Part shown: one piece after another, positions 42,891-51,143 of the stretch
How the letters are laid out: each line of letters opens with the position of its first letter
Numbering within the stretch: the stretch's first letter is position 1
Assembly (NCBI RefSeq): GCF_002160915.1
Contig: NZ_NFLM01000009.1
Span: 55,605-119,604, forward strand
Length of the DNA stretch: 64,000 nt
Source: Faecalibacterium sp. An121
GTDB taxonomy: Bacteria > Bacillota > Clostridia > Oscillospirales > Ruminococcaceae
Direction: 5' to 3'
The notes under the pieces: generated by a model
The model's database searches: none
What the model was told of the DNA's origin: nothing
Seen by the model: the letters and a program-made list of their open reading frames with translations, nothing else
Translations under genes and position numbers: made by a program

Positions 42891-42953
42891 CCTTTCACTC
42901 CTTTCAGGACGGCAGGCCGTCAGCGGCAGCCGCCGCCGGCAGACGCAGGCCTT

Positions 42954-44303
42954 TTACGGATTGCTGGCCTCCACAAATGCGTCGGCAGCTTCCTGGGCGG
43001 GGGTGCCATTGACCATGATCTGCTGCAGCATATTGAACCAGTTCTGACGCTGTGCCGTCCAGTTGGGGGCCACATTGTAGTAATCACCCAGGTAGGGCAT
43101 CAGGGCTGCGAACTCGCCCATCTGCTCGGCCTGGTCGGTGCCTTCGTACACGTCGCCCAGGGAATCCTTCACGGGGAAGAAGCCGGTCAGGCGGACGCTC
43201 TCGGCAGCCTGGTCTGCATCGTCGCAGACGAACTTGATAAAGGTCTTGGCAGCCTCAATGCGGGCGTCGTCGCCGCTGTTGAAGATGCCGAAGCCCCAGA
43301 TACCGCCGCACAGCTCAGGCACGCCGTCATCGGAAGGGAATGCCATGGCATACGGGGTGAAGGTGACCTGGGAAGCATACTGGGCCTTGTTGGACGCATT
43401 CCAGCAGAAGGTGACGGCGGCGGTGCCGTTGGCGAACTGCTGCAGCTCGTCTGCTGCCTGGAAGCCGGCGTTGGCGTTCAGGCTGCGGTTGTCCACCATG
43501 CTCTTGAGCAGCTCCAGAGCCTTGACGTTCTCGGGGCTGTTGACGGTGTACTCGGTGTGCTCGGGGTTGGTGTATGTACCGGAGTAGAGGTTGTTCACCA
43601 GTGCGCGGGTGCCCTGGTCGCCGCCCTGGCCGCCGCAGTACAGGATGCCGGGCACAGCTGCCAGGCCCGAGTCACGGATGGTCTCCATGGCCTTGACAAA
43701 GTCGTCGGTGGTCCAGGTACGGGTCTCCTCGTCCAGATACTGCAGAGCGCCGGCCTGCTCAAAGACCTCATAGTTGATGGCCATGCAGTGGGTGGTCATG
43801 CACAGGGGGTACTCATAGTAAGCGCCGTTCAGCTTGCAGGCGCTGACCACAGACTCGCTGACGGCGGCGATGTCCTCCTCGGTCTCGCTCCACAGGTCGC
43901 TCAGGTCCACCATCAGGTTGTTGGCGCCCCAGTTGGTCACCAGACGCTCGGGGCCTTCCATGATGATGTCGGGGGTCTCGTTGGCGGTGATGGCCGAGGT
44001 GACCAGGTTGTCGCCGTTCTGGTAGTCCAGCGTCTCATAAGTGACGGTGATCTCAGGATGGACCGCATTGAAAGCGGCGATGATGTCATCCAGCTTGGAC
44101 TCGGTGCCGCCCCAGGAACCGATGGGATAGGTCCACAGGGAGATCGACACATTGCCGCCGGATGCAGCCGTGCTGGCAGCAGTGGAACTGGCGGGGGCCG
44201 CGGTGCTGCTGGAGCTGGAACCGCCGCAGGCAGCCAACAGGCCCGCCGCGCCGGCTGCACCTGTGACCTTCAGGAAATCCCGACGTGAAATTGCTCTTTT
44301 CAT
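42954..44303 (-). CDS. Sugar-binding lipoprotein of the sialic acid ABC transporter
   Basis: A 449-residue extracellular solute-binding protein of the MalE-like type. The signal has both a twin-arginine motif (SRRDFLKVTG) and a lipobox (LLAACGG), so it is probably a Tat-exported lipoprotein. A Ser/Thr/Ala-rich tether (about 24-48) leads to the binding domain (VSISLWTYPIGSWGG). It is the first gene of the operon with promoter 44393-44421. The substrate is inferred from nanA, nanE and nanK downstream; 2,7-anhydro-sialic acid is an alternative. Confidence 0.88.
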   Translation of the reverse strand: MKRAISRRDFLKVTGAAGAAGLLAACGGSSSSSTAAPASSTAASTAASGGNVSISLWTYPIGSWGGTESKLDDIIAAFNAVHPEITVTYETLDYQNGDNLVTSAITANETPDIIMEGPERLVTNWGANNLMVDLSDLWSETEEDIAAVSESVVSACKLNGAYYEYPLCMTTHCMAINYEVFEQAGALQYLDEETRTWTTDDFVKAMETIRDSGLAAVPGILYCGGQGGDQGTRALVNNLYSGTYTNPEHTEYTVNSPENVKALELLKSMVDNRSLNANAGFQAADELQQFANGTAAVTFCWNASNKAQYASQVTFTPYAMAFPSDDGVPELCGGIWGFGIFNSGDDARIEAAKTFIKFVCDDADQAAESVRLTGFFPVKDSLGDVYEGTDQAEQMGEFAALMPYLGDYYNVAPNWTAQRQNWFNMLQQIMVNGTPAQEAADAFVEASNP

Positions 44304-44385
44304 AGTGTCCTCCTTTTATCTTGCCGAACTGTCCATACCGGCACTGTCCACGATCGGGCGCTCGTGTGCGCCGCCCGATCCTCTT

Positions 44386-44394
44386 ATACATCAT
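44386..44394. promoter_or_regulatory. Operator half-site candidate downstream of the nan promoter
   Basis: ATACATCAT on the plus strand (ATGATGTAT on the minus) sits just past the -10 box and matches the larger repeat at 44469-44480. Confidence 0.45.
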
Positions 44395-44421
44395 TTTACA
44401 AACAAGCCAGAAAGAAGTCAA
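44393..44421 (-). promoter_or_regulatory. Promoter of the sialic acid operon
   Basis: TTGACT and TAAAAT on the minus strand are 17 bases apart in an AT-rich region about 90 bases before the binding protein gene. Confidence 0.8.
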
Positions 44422-44468
44422 TACTTTTTGTGTATTTTTTTGAAAAAAATTTTCATCCGTTTTTGTTT

Positions 44469-44480
44469 ATGATGTATCAT
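44469..44480. promoter_or_regulatory. Inverted-repeat operator candidate (ATGATGTATCAT)
   Basis: ATGAT/ATCAT arms with a GT centre lie about 50 bases upstream of the nan promoter -35 box and next to the RpiR-type gene. A related copy is at 44386-44394. Confidence 0.5.
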
Positions 44481-44500
44481 TTTCAAAGAGGGGTAAAAAA

Positions 44501-44532
44501 GCCCCGGAAGGGCAAGCAGTCCCCCTTCCGGG
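44501..44532 (-). terminator. Terminator after the RpiR-type regulator gene
   Basis: On the minus strand CCCGGAAGGG pairs with CCCTTCCGGG, followed by GCTTTTTTAC, directly after the stop codon. Confidence 0.85.
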
Positions 44533-45393
44533 TCAAATGTGTTTGGCAGCCAGCGCGTCGGCCACATCCCGGCGCACCTTTTCCACCTTGTCCTCCTGGC
44601 GGCGGCACACCTCGGTGAACAGCGCATCGATCAAAAACAGCTGTGCCATACGGGCCGGCACCGAGCCCAGCTGCAGCGGGCCCTCGTTGGCCCCGCACTG
44701 CAGGATCACATCCGCATAGGCGCAGGCAGGCGACTTGGGGAAATGGGTCACCAGGATGGCGGGCACGCCCCGCTGGTGAGCCAGCTCCAGCAGTTCCACC
44801 GACTCGCGGGTGGCGCCGGAATAGGAAAAGAACAGGATGGCGTCCCGGGGCGTGAGAGCGGTGACCGACACGATCTGGATGTGGGAATCGCTCAGCGCAA
44901 AAAAGCTCATGCCGGCCGTGGCAAAGATGTGGGCCGCCTCCTCTGCCATGATCATCGAACCGCCCTGGCCCATGCACAGCACCTTGTCCGCCCGGGTCAA
45001 AAGGTCGGCCGCCCGGATGATCTCCTCCGGCCGGATCAGGGTCAGGGTCTGGGAGATGGCGTCTACCTCGGCGCCGTACAGCTTATGGCACATCTCCTGG
45101 ATGTCATCGTCCGGGGTCACTTCGCCGCTGAGGAACGGGATGCCCCGGCGCCGGGCCACGTTGTTGGCCAGGGCCAGCTTGAAGGCATTGTATCCCTTAT
45201 ACCCCAGCTTGCGGCAAAACCGGGTGATGGTGGCCTCGGCCACGCCGCTGGCTTCGGCCAGGTCTGAGATGGACATGATCTGTGTGCCCGGCTGATGGTC
45301 GGTGATGTAGTCCGCCACCTTCCGTTCCGAGGTTGTCAGCTGGTAATATTCGGCGCTGATCCGTTCCATAACGTTGCGTAAATCGGTGGACAT
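44533..45393 (-). CDS. RpiR-family transcriptional regulator of the sialic acid operon
   Basis: A 286-residue regulator. An N-terminal helix-turn-helix (SISDLAEASGVAEATITRFCRKLGY in two parts, about residues 40-65) is followed by a SIS sugar-phosphate-binding domain (FFSYSGATRESVELL, about 190-205). RpiR-type NanR proteins sense ManNAc-6-P or related intermediates. Its gene lies just upstream of the nan operon on the same strand but has its own promoter and terminator. I start it at 45393 after AAAAGGAGG. Confidence 0.88.
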   Translation of the reverse strand: MSTDLRNVMERISAEYYQLTTSERKVADYITDHQPGTQIMSISDLAEASGVAEATITRFCRKLGYKGYNAFKLALANNVARRRGIPFLSGEVTPDDDIQEMCHKLYGAEVDAISQTLTLIRPEEIIRAADLLTRADKVLCMGQGGSMIMAEEAAHIFATAGMSFFALSDSHIQIVSVTALTPRDAILFFSYSGATRESVELLELAHQRGVPAILVTHFPKSPACAYADVILQCGANEGPLQLGSVPARMAQLFLIDALFTEVCRRQEDKVEKVRRDVADALAAKHI

Positions 45394-45540
45394 GAAGGAC
45401 CTCCTTTTCTGTGTTGGCACGGCTGCACCCGCCGGCAGCCGCGGCTTCTCCTCCGCCCGGCGCACGCCCGGGCGGCCGGTCCTGTACAGGGGCGTCCCCC
45501 ACCCCGCCGGAATGGACGGCCCTGCACGGTATCCAATAAA
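45394..45540. other. Leader of the RpiR-type gene
   Basis: About 140 bases between promoter and start codon. It is GC-rich with no recognised riboswitch or gene. Confidence 0.4.
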
Positions 45541-45569
45541 ATAGTACCATGTTTGCGGCCCGTTTGCAA
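45541..45569 (-). promoter_or_regulatory. Promoter of the RpiR-type gene
   Basis: TTGCAA and TACTAT on the minus strand are 17 bases apart. Confidence 0.65.
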
Positions 45570-45703
45570 ACCTCAAGGGGCAAAGAAGTACAAAAAATAT
45601 CCCAAAAATGTCAAAAAACAGCTTGCGTCCGATCCCAGCTTTGCAAATTCCGCATGGATTTGAAAAAAATTTTCAATTTTCCTCTCTTTTCCCCCTCCGG
45701 CGG

Positions 45704-45732
45704 GTGACATTTGCTCCCGGATATGATAGTAT
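45704..45732 (+). promoter_or_regulatory. Promoter of the YesL-like gene
   Basis: GTGACA and TAGTAT are 17 bases apart, about 50 bases before the start codon. Confidence 0.55.
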
Positions 45733-45779
45733 GGTAACAAGCGCTCCCCTTCTGGGCGCAATGGAAGGAGACTTATCGT

Positions 45780-46442
45780 ATGTCTGGCGGCATCTTCAAC
45801 CCCGAGAACCGGTTCTGGCAAACCCTGGACCATCTGTCCGACTTTCTGATCCTCAGCCTGCTGTGGCTGCTGTGCTCGCTCCCCCTGGTGACGGTGGGGG
45901 CGGCCACCGCCGCCCTCTACGATGCGGTGGCCCACTGTGTGCGCGGCCCCGAGACCCTGCCCTGGCGGCGGTTTTGGCAGACCTTCAAGCGGGAGCTGCC
46001 CTGCGCCTGCATCGTCACCCTGGCCTGGGGCGCATTGCTGATGCTGCTGGCCAACGCCCTGCTGCTGATCCGGACTGCGGTGACGGCCGGTGCTCCGGGC
46101 GCCGTGGCGGTGCTGCTGTTCTGCCTGGTCCTGATGATCCTGCCGGTGGGGGCGGCCTGCTGGATGTTCCCCCTGCTGTCCCGGTTCGACTTCCGTCCGG
46201 TGGGGCTGATGCTCACCGCCCTGCGGCTGACCGTGGGCTGCCTGCCCCGCACCCTGGGCCTTGTGGCGGTCCTGTTGGTGTCGGCGCTGCTGGTGCGGAC
46301 CCTTTTGATCCCCATCGTGCTTGTGCCGGGGGTGGCAGCCTGGCTGTTCGCCGCCCTGCTGGAACCGGTGTTCCGCCGCTACCAGGCCCCCTCTGAGGAG
46401 GATGACCCGGAGGACCCCGACGAGGACGCCCCCGACGTATGA
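45780..46442 (+). CDS. YesL-like DUF624 membrane protein
   Basis: A 220-residue protein with about five hydrophobic segments and a very acidic C-terminal tail (EEDDPEDPDEDAPDV). The N-terminus (GGIFNPENRFWQTLDHLSDFLILSLLWLLCSLP) matches the DUF624/YesL family, often encoded with sugar ABC transporters in Firmicutes; its function is unknown. Here it sits beside the sialic acid system but is transcribed the other way with its own promoter and terminator. Confidence 0.8.
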   Translation: MSGGIFNPENRFWQTLDHLSDFLILSLLWLLCSLPLVTVGAATAALYDAVAHCVRGPETLPWRRFWQTFKRELPCACIVTLAWGALLMLLANALLLIRTAVTAGAPGAVAVLLFCLVLMILPVGAACWMFPLLSRFDFRPVGLMLTALRLTVGCLPRTLGLVAVLLVSALLVRTLLIPIVLVPGVAAWLFAALLEPVFRRYQAPSEEDDPEDPDEDAPDV

Positions 46443-46457
46443 TCCCATACAGCAAAA

Positions 46458-46499
46458 GGCCCCGGCCGGACGGCGCGTGCGTCCAGCCGGGGCTTTTTT
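46458..46499 (+). terminator. Terminator after the YesL-like gene
   Basis: GGCCCCGGC pairs with GCCGGGGC around a long loop, followed by TTTTTTG. Confidence 0.85.
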
Positions 46500-46539
46500 G
46501 TTGGGAGCGTTACAGGGCGCCGCGCTGCACATTGCAGTC

Positions 46540-46568
46540 TGGACAATCCCGCGCCCGCGCTGTATACT
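46540..46568 (+). promoter_or_regulatory. Promoter of the small membrane protein gene
   Basis: TGGACA and TATACT are 17 bases apart, 33 bases before the start codon. Confidence 0.6.
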
Positions 46569-46600
46569 GGAGAAAAAGAGGAAACGGAGGGGGCTGCCTT

Positions 46601-46870
46601 ATGCTGGATCTCATCGGCGATGTATTGGAATTTTTCCTGGTGGAATGGTTTGACTGGATGCGCGAAAAGCACAAGGTCGCCTGGGTGCTGCTGGAAGTGG
46701 GCGTTCTGGTGCTGGTGGGCGGCTGCGCGGTTCTCTGCCTGCTGGGCGGCGCCGTGGTGCAGGGGGTTCTGCTGGCTCTGGTGAGCCTGGCCTGGCTGAC
46801 CCTCTTTCTGTATGCGCTGCGGCGCACCCCCACCGACCAGCACATCCAAAAAGGGGGACGGCGGGAATGA
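46601..46870 (+). CDS. Small two-helix membrane protein, unknown
   Basis: An 89-residue protein that I do not recognise. It has an amphipathic acidic start (MLDLIGDVLEFFLVEWFDWM), two hydrophobic helices (about 27-48 and 51-72) and a short basic tail. The ATG at 46601 follows GGAGGGGG. It has its own promoter and a shared terminator. Confidence 0.7.
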   Translation: MLDLIGDVLEFFLVEWFDWMREKHKVAWVLLEVGVLVLVGGCAVLCLLGGAVVQGVLLALVSLAWLTLFLYALRRTPTDQHIQKGGRRE

Positions 46871-46899
46871 AGGCCGCCGCCTTCCCCGACAACGCAGAA

Positions 46900-46933
46900 A
46901 CGGACCGGCGCATCACGCACCGGTCCGTTTTTT
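46900..46933. terminator. Bidirectional terminator between the small membrane gene and treC
   Basis: ACGGACCGG pairs with CCGGTCCGT, followed by six T on the plus strand. It lies between convergent genes. Confidence 0.85.
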
Positions 46934-46945
46934 CGGGTCGTTTTT

Positions 46946-48580
46946 TCAGCCCAGGCTGAGCACCAGCGCCTCATAGGGGCGCAGGGCGGCGGCAGGGGCC
47001 GCGTCGGGGTAGTTGCCCAGCAGCACCCCGGCGTCCTGCCACGGTGCAGGCAGCTGTACGGGGGCCTCATGGCCGGTCAGGTTGCACAGCACCAGCAGCT
47101 GGCTGTCTCCATCCCAGCGGCGGTAAGCCAGCAGGTCCGGGTCGTCTTTGTACAGGAATTCGATCTGTCCCTCGCTGATCACCCGGTGCTGCTTGCGCAG
47201 GGCCACCAGCTTTTTGTAATAGCTGTAAACCGAGTCCGGGTCGTCCACCTGGGCGGCGGCGTTGATGGCGGGGTAATTGTCCACCACGCCGATCCAGGGG
47301 GTTCCGGTGGTAAAGCCTGCATGGGCTGTGCCGTCCCACTGCATGGGGGTGCGGCCGTTGTCCCGGCTGCGCTGCTGGATGATCTCCATTGCCTCGGCGG
47401 AGCTCTTGCCCTGCTGCTGCAGGATCTGGTAATAGTTCAGGCTCTCCACATCCCGGTACTGGTCGATGGACCGGAAGTGGCAGTTGGTCATCCCGATCTC
47501 CTCCCCCTGGAAGATATAGGGGGTGCCCCGCATCAGATGGGTGGCGGTACCCAGCATCTTGGCGCTCTCTTTCCAGTACCTGCCCTCATCCCCAAAGCGG
47601 CTGACCGCCCGGGGCTGATCGTGGTTGCACCAGAACAAAGCGTTCCAGCCGTGGCCGGCCTGCATCCCCTCCTGCCACTGGGCAAAGAGGTTTTTCAGGG
47701 CCATGTGGTCGGCGGGCATCAGGGCCCACTTGTCCCCGTTCCTGTAGTCCACCTTCAGGTGGTGGAAGCTGAAAGTCATGGTCAGTTCATGGCGGTCCGG
47801 GTCGGTGTAGCCGATGCAGTTTTCCAGGCTGGTGGAGGACATCTCCCCCACCGTGATCATCCCGTCAATGCCTCCGGCGGCCACCAGCTCCTGCAGATAG
47901 CGGTGGACGTTGCGCCCGTCGGTATAGAACCGGCGGCCGTCCCCCTGGTGGTCGTCCTCATACACCTCGGGTTTGGAGATCAGGTTGACCACATCGAACC
48001 GGAACCCCTTGATCCCCTTGTCCTTCCAGAAGCGGAGGATGCCGGCCAGCTCGGCCCGCACCTCGGGGTTTTCCCAGTTCAGGTCGGCCTGGGTGACATC
48101 GAACAGGTGCAGATACCACTTGCCCAGCGCGGGCAGATACTCCCAGGCGGGACCGCCGAACTTGGACACCCAGTTGGTGGGGATCTTGTCGGGGCTGCCG
48201 TCCTTGAAGATGTAGTAATCCTGGTATTTCCGGTCCCCTGCCAGGGCTTTCTGGAACCACGGATGGGCGGTGGAGGTATGGTTGAACACCATATCCAGCA
48301 TCAGGCCGATGCCCCGCTTGTCCGCCTCGCGGATCAGGGTCTCCAGGTCCTCCATGGTGCCAAAGCGGGGGTCGATGGCCCGGTAATCGGCCACGTCATA
48401 GCCGTTGTCCCGCTGGGGCGAGGGAAAGAAAGGAGTCAGCCAGAGGTAGTCCACCCCCAGGTCTTTCAGGTAGTCCAGCCTGGCGGTGACGCCAGGCAGA
48501 TCCCCCAGACCGTCCCCGTTGGTGTCACAGAAGGACTTGGGATAGATCTGATACACCACTTTGTCGTGAAAGTTTGCCAT
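46946..48580 (-). CDS. treC: Trehalose-6-phosphate hydrolase
   Basis: A 544-residue GH13 enzyme that cuts trehalose-6-phosphate into glucose and glucose-6-phosphate in the cytoplasm. Conserved regions: MLDMVFNHTS, GFRFDVVNLI with the nucleophile Asp, ITVGEMSSTS with the acid/base Glu and WCNHDQPRAVS. The stretches IPTNWVSKFGG and YRDVESLNYY are typical of TreC rather than oligo-1,6-glucosidases. It is the second gene after treP on one transcript. Confidence 0.94.
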   Translation of the reverse strand: MANFHDKVVYQIYPKSFCDTNGDGLGDLPGVTARLDYLKDLGVDYLWLTPFFPSPQRDNGYDVADYRAIDPRFGTMEDLETLIREADKRGIGLMLDMVFNHTSTAHPWFQKALAGDRKYQDYYIFKDGSPDKIPTNWVSKFGGPAWEYLPALGKWYLHLFDVTQADLNWENPEVRAELAGILRFWKDKGIKGFRFDVVNLISKPEVYEDDHQGDGRRFYTDGRNVHRYLQELVAAGGIDGMITVGEMSSTSLENCIGYTDPDRHELTMTFSFHHLKVDYRNGDKWALMPADHMALKNLFAQWQEGMQAGHGWNALFWCNHDQPRAVSRFGDEGRYWKESAKMLGTATHLMRGTPYIFQGEEIGMTNCHFRSIDQYRDVESLNYYQILQQQGKSSAEAMEIIQQRSRDNGRTPMQWDGTAHAGFTTGTPWIGVVDNYPAINAAAQVDDPDSVYSYYKKLVALRKQHRVISEGQIEFLYKDDPDLLAYRRWDGDSQLLVLCNLTGHEAPVQLPAPWQDAGVLLGNYPDAAPAAALRPYEALVLSLG

Positions 48581-48666
48581 GATCGCACTTCCCTTCTTGT
48601 ATCATCGTTGCTTCTTATCATTTGCCCCGCCGCCCTCTTGGCGCAGCGGCGGATCCGGCTCACACA

Positions 48667-50082
48667 TCAGGCGACGCCCTTTTTCTTGCCCATGATGACG
48701 GTGAGGACAAAGGGGATCACAATGGCGATGACCATGCAGATGGCAAAGCTGAGCATCGAGGCGGGCTGGATGGACAGGATGCCGGGCAGGCCGCCCACGC
48801 CCACCGAGTTTGCGGTGGTGGAGGTGGCGGTGCAGACCACGCCGGCGATGGCCGAGCCGATCATGCCGCAGAGGAAGGGGAAGTTATACTTGAGGTTGAC
48901 GCCGAACATGGCCGGCTCGGTAACGCCCAGATAGCAGGAGATGCAGGAGGGCACGTTGACTTCCTGGGCGGCTGCGTTCTTGCGCTGGAGGTAGATCATG
49001 CCAAGGACGGCCGAGCCCTGGGCGATGTTGGACAGGGCGATCATGGGCCACAGCATGGTGCCGCCGAAGTCGGCTACCAGCTGCAGGTCGATGGCGTTGG
49101 ACATATGATGCAGGCCGGTGATGACCAGCGGCGCATACACAAAGCCAAAGATGGCGCCGAAGATGACGCGGAAGGGGCCGGAGATGCCGGCATAGACCGC
49201 CGAGGAAACCGCCGAGCCGATGGCCCAGCCGATGGGGCCCAGCACAAAGTGGGCGGCCATCACCGACAGCACCAGGCTGCAGAAGGGCACCACGATCATC
49301 GAGATGACCGCCGGGCAGATCCTGCGGAAGAACTTTTCAAGGTAGACCAGGGTGAAGGCCGCCAGCATGGCGGGGATGACCTGGGCCTGGTAGCCGATCA
49401 TGTTCACCTGCACAAAACCGAAGTCCCACTTGGGGATGTCGGCGGCGGCGGTGGTCGCCACCGAGTAGGCGTTCAGCAGCTGGCCGGACACCAGAGTCAG
49501 GCCCAGCACAATGCCCAGGCTCTCGGTGGTGCCCATCTTTTTGGTCACCGACCAGCAGATGCACACCGGCAGCATATGGAAGATGGCCTCGCCGATCAGC
49601 CACAGGAAGCTGTCTACGCCGCTCCAGAACTGGCTGACCTCGACCAGGGTCTTGGTGCCGTTCTCCAGCAGGTACATGCTGTCGATGCAGTTGCGGAAGC
49701 CCAGGATCAAACCGCCGGTGATCATAATGGGGATCAGCGGCGCAAAGATCTCGGCCAGGGCGCTCATCACCTTCTGGGCGCGGTTCTGGTTCTGTTTGGC
49801 CGCGCTCTTGACGGCGTCCTTCGAGACGCCCTCGATGCCCGACACGGCCACGAAGTCATTGTAGAAGTCGTTGACCGTGTTGCCGATGATGACCTGGAAC
49901 TGCCCCGCCTGGGTAAAGGTGCCCTTGGCCGATTTGATCTTCTCGATGCGGGGCACATCTGCCTTGGCCGGGTCGTTGAGCACAAAGCGCATCCGGGTGA
50001 CACAGTGCGACACCGCTGCAATGTTCTCCCTGCCGCCCACTGCCGCCAGCAGTTCTCTGGCGTCCTCTTGGTATTTGCCCAT
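48667..50082 (-). CDS. treP: PTS trehalose-specific EIIBC
   Basis: A 471-residue membrane transporter. The IIB domain at the N-terminus carries the phosphorylated Cys in AAVSHCVTRMRF (about residue 27), and the IIC domain has about ten helices. No IIA domain is attached, so it must borrow one from another PTS. It imports trehalose as trehalose-6-phosphate for TreC. The start at 50082 follows GAAGGAGG; the longer frame upstream covers the operator. Confidence 0.93.
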   Translation of the reverse strand: MGKYQEDARELLAAVGGRENIAAVSHCVTRMRFVLNDPAKADVPRIEKIKSAKGTFTQAGQFQVIIGNTVNDFYNDFVAVSGIEGVSKDAVKSAAKQNQNRAQKVMSALAEIFAPLIPIMITGGLILGFRNCIDSMYLLENGTKTLVEVSQFWSGVDSFLWLIGEAIFHMLPVCICWSVTKKMGTTESLGIVLGLTLVSGQLLNAYSVATTAAADIPKWDFGFVQVNMIGYQAQVIPAMLAAFTLVYLEKFFRRICPAVISMIVVPFCSLVLSVMAAHFVLGPIGWAIGSAVSSAVYAGISGPFRVIFGAIFGFVYAPLVITGLHHMSNAIDLQLVADFGGTMLWPMIALSNIAQGSAVLGMIYLQRKNAAAQEVNVPSCISCYLGVTEPAMFGVNLKYNFPFLCGMIGSAIAGVVCTATSTTANSVGVGGLPGILSIQPASMLSFAICMVIAIVIPFVLTVIMGKKKGVA

Positions 50083-50125
50083 GAAAACATCCTCCTTCAA
50101 CACACCGCGAACCTGTTCAGTTTTT

Positions 50126-50137
50126 TGAACATGTTCA
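50126..50137. promoter_or_regulatory. TreR operator candidate at treP
   Basis: TGAACATGTTCA is a perfect 12-base palindrome between the treP promoter and start codon. A weaker GAACCTGTTC lies next to it at 50109-50118. Confidence 0.75.
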
Positions 50138-50159
50138 CATCCATTTCGTTCACGGCCCG

Positions 50160-50188
50160 ATTGTAGCATCTTTGGGAAGTCAAGTCAA
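50160..50188 (-). promoter_or_regulatory. Promoter of treP-treC
   Basis: TTGACT and TACAAT on the minus strand are 17 bases apart, just upstream of the TGAACATGTTCA site. Confidence 0.85.
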
Positions 50189-50250
50189 TGCGCGGGCAAT
50201 ATTTTGGCATTGTTACAGCACTTTTTCAGAGCTTGGCACAAACGCAGACC

Positions 50251-50279
50251 TTGTAATTTATAAGGTTTTACTGTATACT
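50251..50279 (+). promoter_or_regulatory. Promoter of treR
   Basis: TTGTAA and TATACT are 17 bases apart. Confidence 0.8.
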
Positions 50280-50292
50280 AAGGTCAAACATT

Positions 50293-50304
50293 TGAACATG
50301 TAGG
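50293..50304. promoter_or_regulatory. TreR operator candidate at treR
   Basis: TGAACATGT repeats the first nine bases of the treP palindrome and covers the treR transcription start, which suggests autoregulation. Confidence 0.55.
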
Positions 50305-50315
50305 AGGTGTTTTGG

Positions 50316-51059
50316 ATGCCCAAGGCAAAATTTGAGGGCATTTACCGCAGCATCAAGCAAAAGATCGAGGCGCAGGATTTTCCCTACCAGTCTCTCCTGC
50401 CCGCCGAGAGCGAGCTGATCGCCGCCTATGGCTGCGCCCGCAATACACTGCGCCGCGCCCTGGCCGAGCTGACCGCCGACGGCTATCTCCAGCCCATCCA
50501 GGGCAAGGGGGTGCGGGTGATCTGGCGGCCCGTGGGCAAGACCGCGTTTCTGATCGGGGTGATCGAGAGCTTCCAGGAGACGGCTGCCCGCAACCACCTG
50601 CGCACCGTCACCAAGGTGGTGCAGTTCGAGCAGGTATCCGCCGACGAGCGGCTGGCCTCTCAGAGCGGCTTTATGGTGGGCGAGCCCCTGTGGGCCATCC
50701 AGCGGGTGCGCTACCTGGACGGCAAGGCCCTCATCCTGGACTGCAACTACTTTTCCCAGGACATGGTGCCGGGCCTGACCGCCGACATCGCCGCACGCTC
50801 CATCTATGAGTACATCGAGAAGGTACTGCATGTGCGCATCACCACCACCAAGCGGAAGGTGACGGTGGAGCGGGCCACCACCCGGGACGAGGAGCTGATG
50901 GACCTGAACGGCTACGACAGCGTCGTGGTGGTATCCAGCATGACCTTCGATGCCGACGGCCTGCTGCTGGAGTACACCCAGTCCCGCCACCAGCCCGAAT
51001 ATTTCTGCTTCCAGGACACGGCCACCCGCCGCCGCCAGATCCCCGCCGGGGAGGAATGA
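50316..51059 (+). CDS. treR: GntR-family trehalose operon repressor
   Basis: A 247-residue regulator. The N-terminal winged helix (YRSIKQKIEAQDFPYQSLLP, SELIAAYGCARNTLRRAL) is followed by a UTRA sugar-binding domain (VGEPLWAIQRVRYLDGKAL). TreR proteins bind trehalose-6-phosphate and release their operator. It is divergent from treP-treC and shares operator-like repeats with it. The start at 50316 follows AGGAGG. Confidence 0.9.
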   Translation: MPKAKFEGIYRSIKQKIEAQDFPYQSLLPAESELIAAYGCARNTLRRALAELTADGYLQPIQGKGVRVIWRPVGKTAFLIGVIESFQETAARNHLRTVTKVVQFEQVSADERLASQSGFMVGEPLWAIQRVRYLDGKALILDCNYFSQDMVPGLTADIAARSIYEYIEKVLHVRITTTKRKVTVERATTRDEELMDLNGYDSVVVVSSMTFDADGLLLEYTQSRHQPEYFCFQDTATRRRQIPAGEE

Positions 51060-51063
51060 ACAA

Positions 51064-51124
51064 AAAAACAGCGAGGCCGGCCGCCCCTTCCCTTTCCGGT
51101 TGGGGCGGTCCCTCGCTGTTTTGT
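51064..51124. terminator. Bidirectional terminator between treR and the fatty acid operon
   Basis: AACAGCGAGG pairs with CCTCGCTGTT around an inner CCGCCCC/GGGGCGG stem. T runs follow on both strands. Confidence 0.9.
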
Positions 51125-51143
51125 TTTGTGCGGATGGGCGCGC

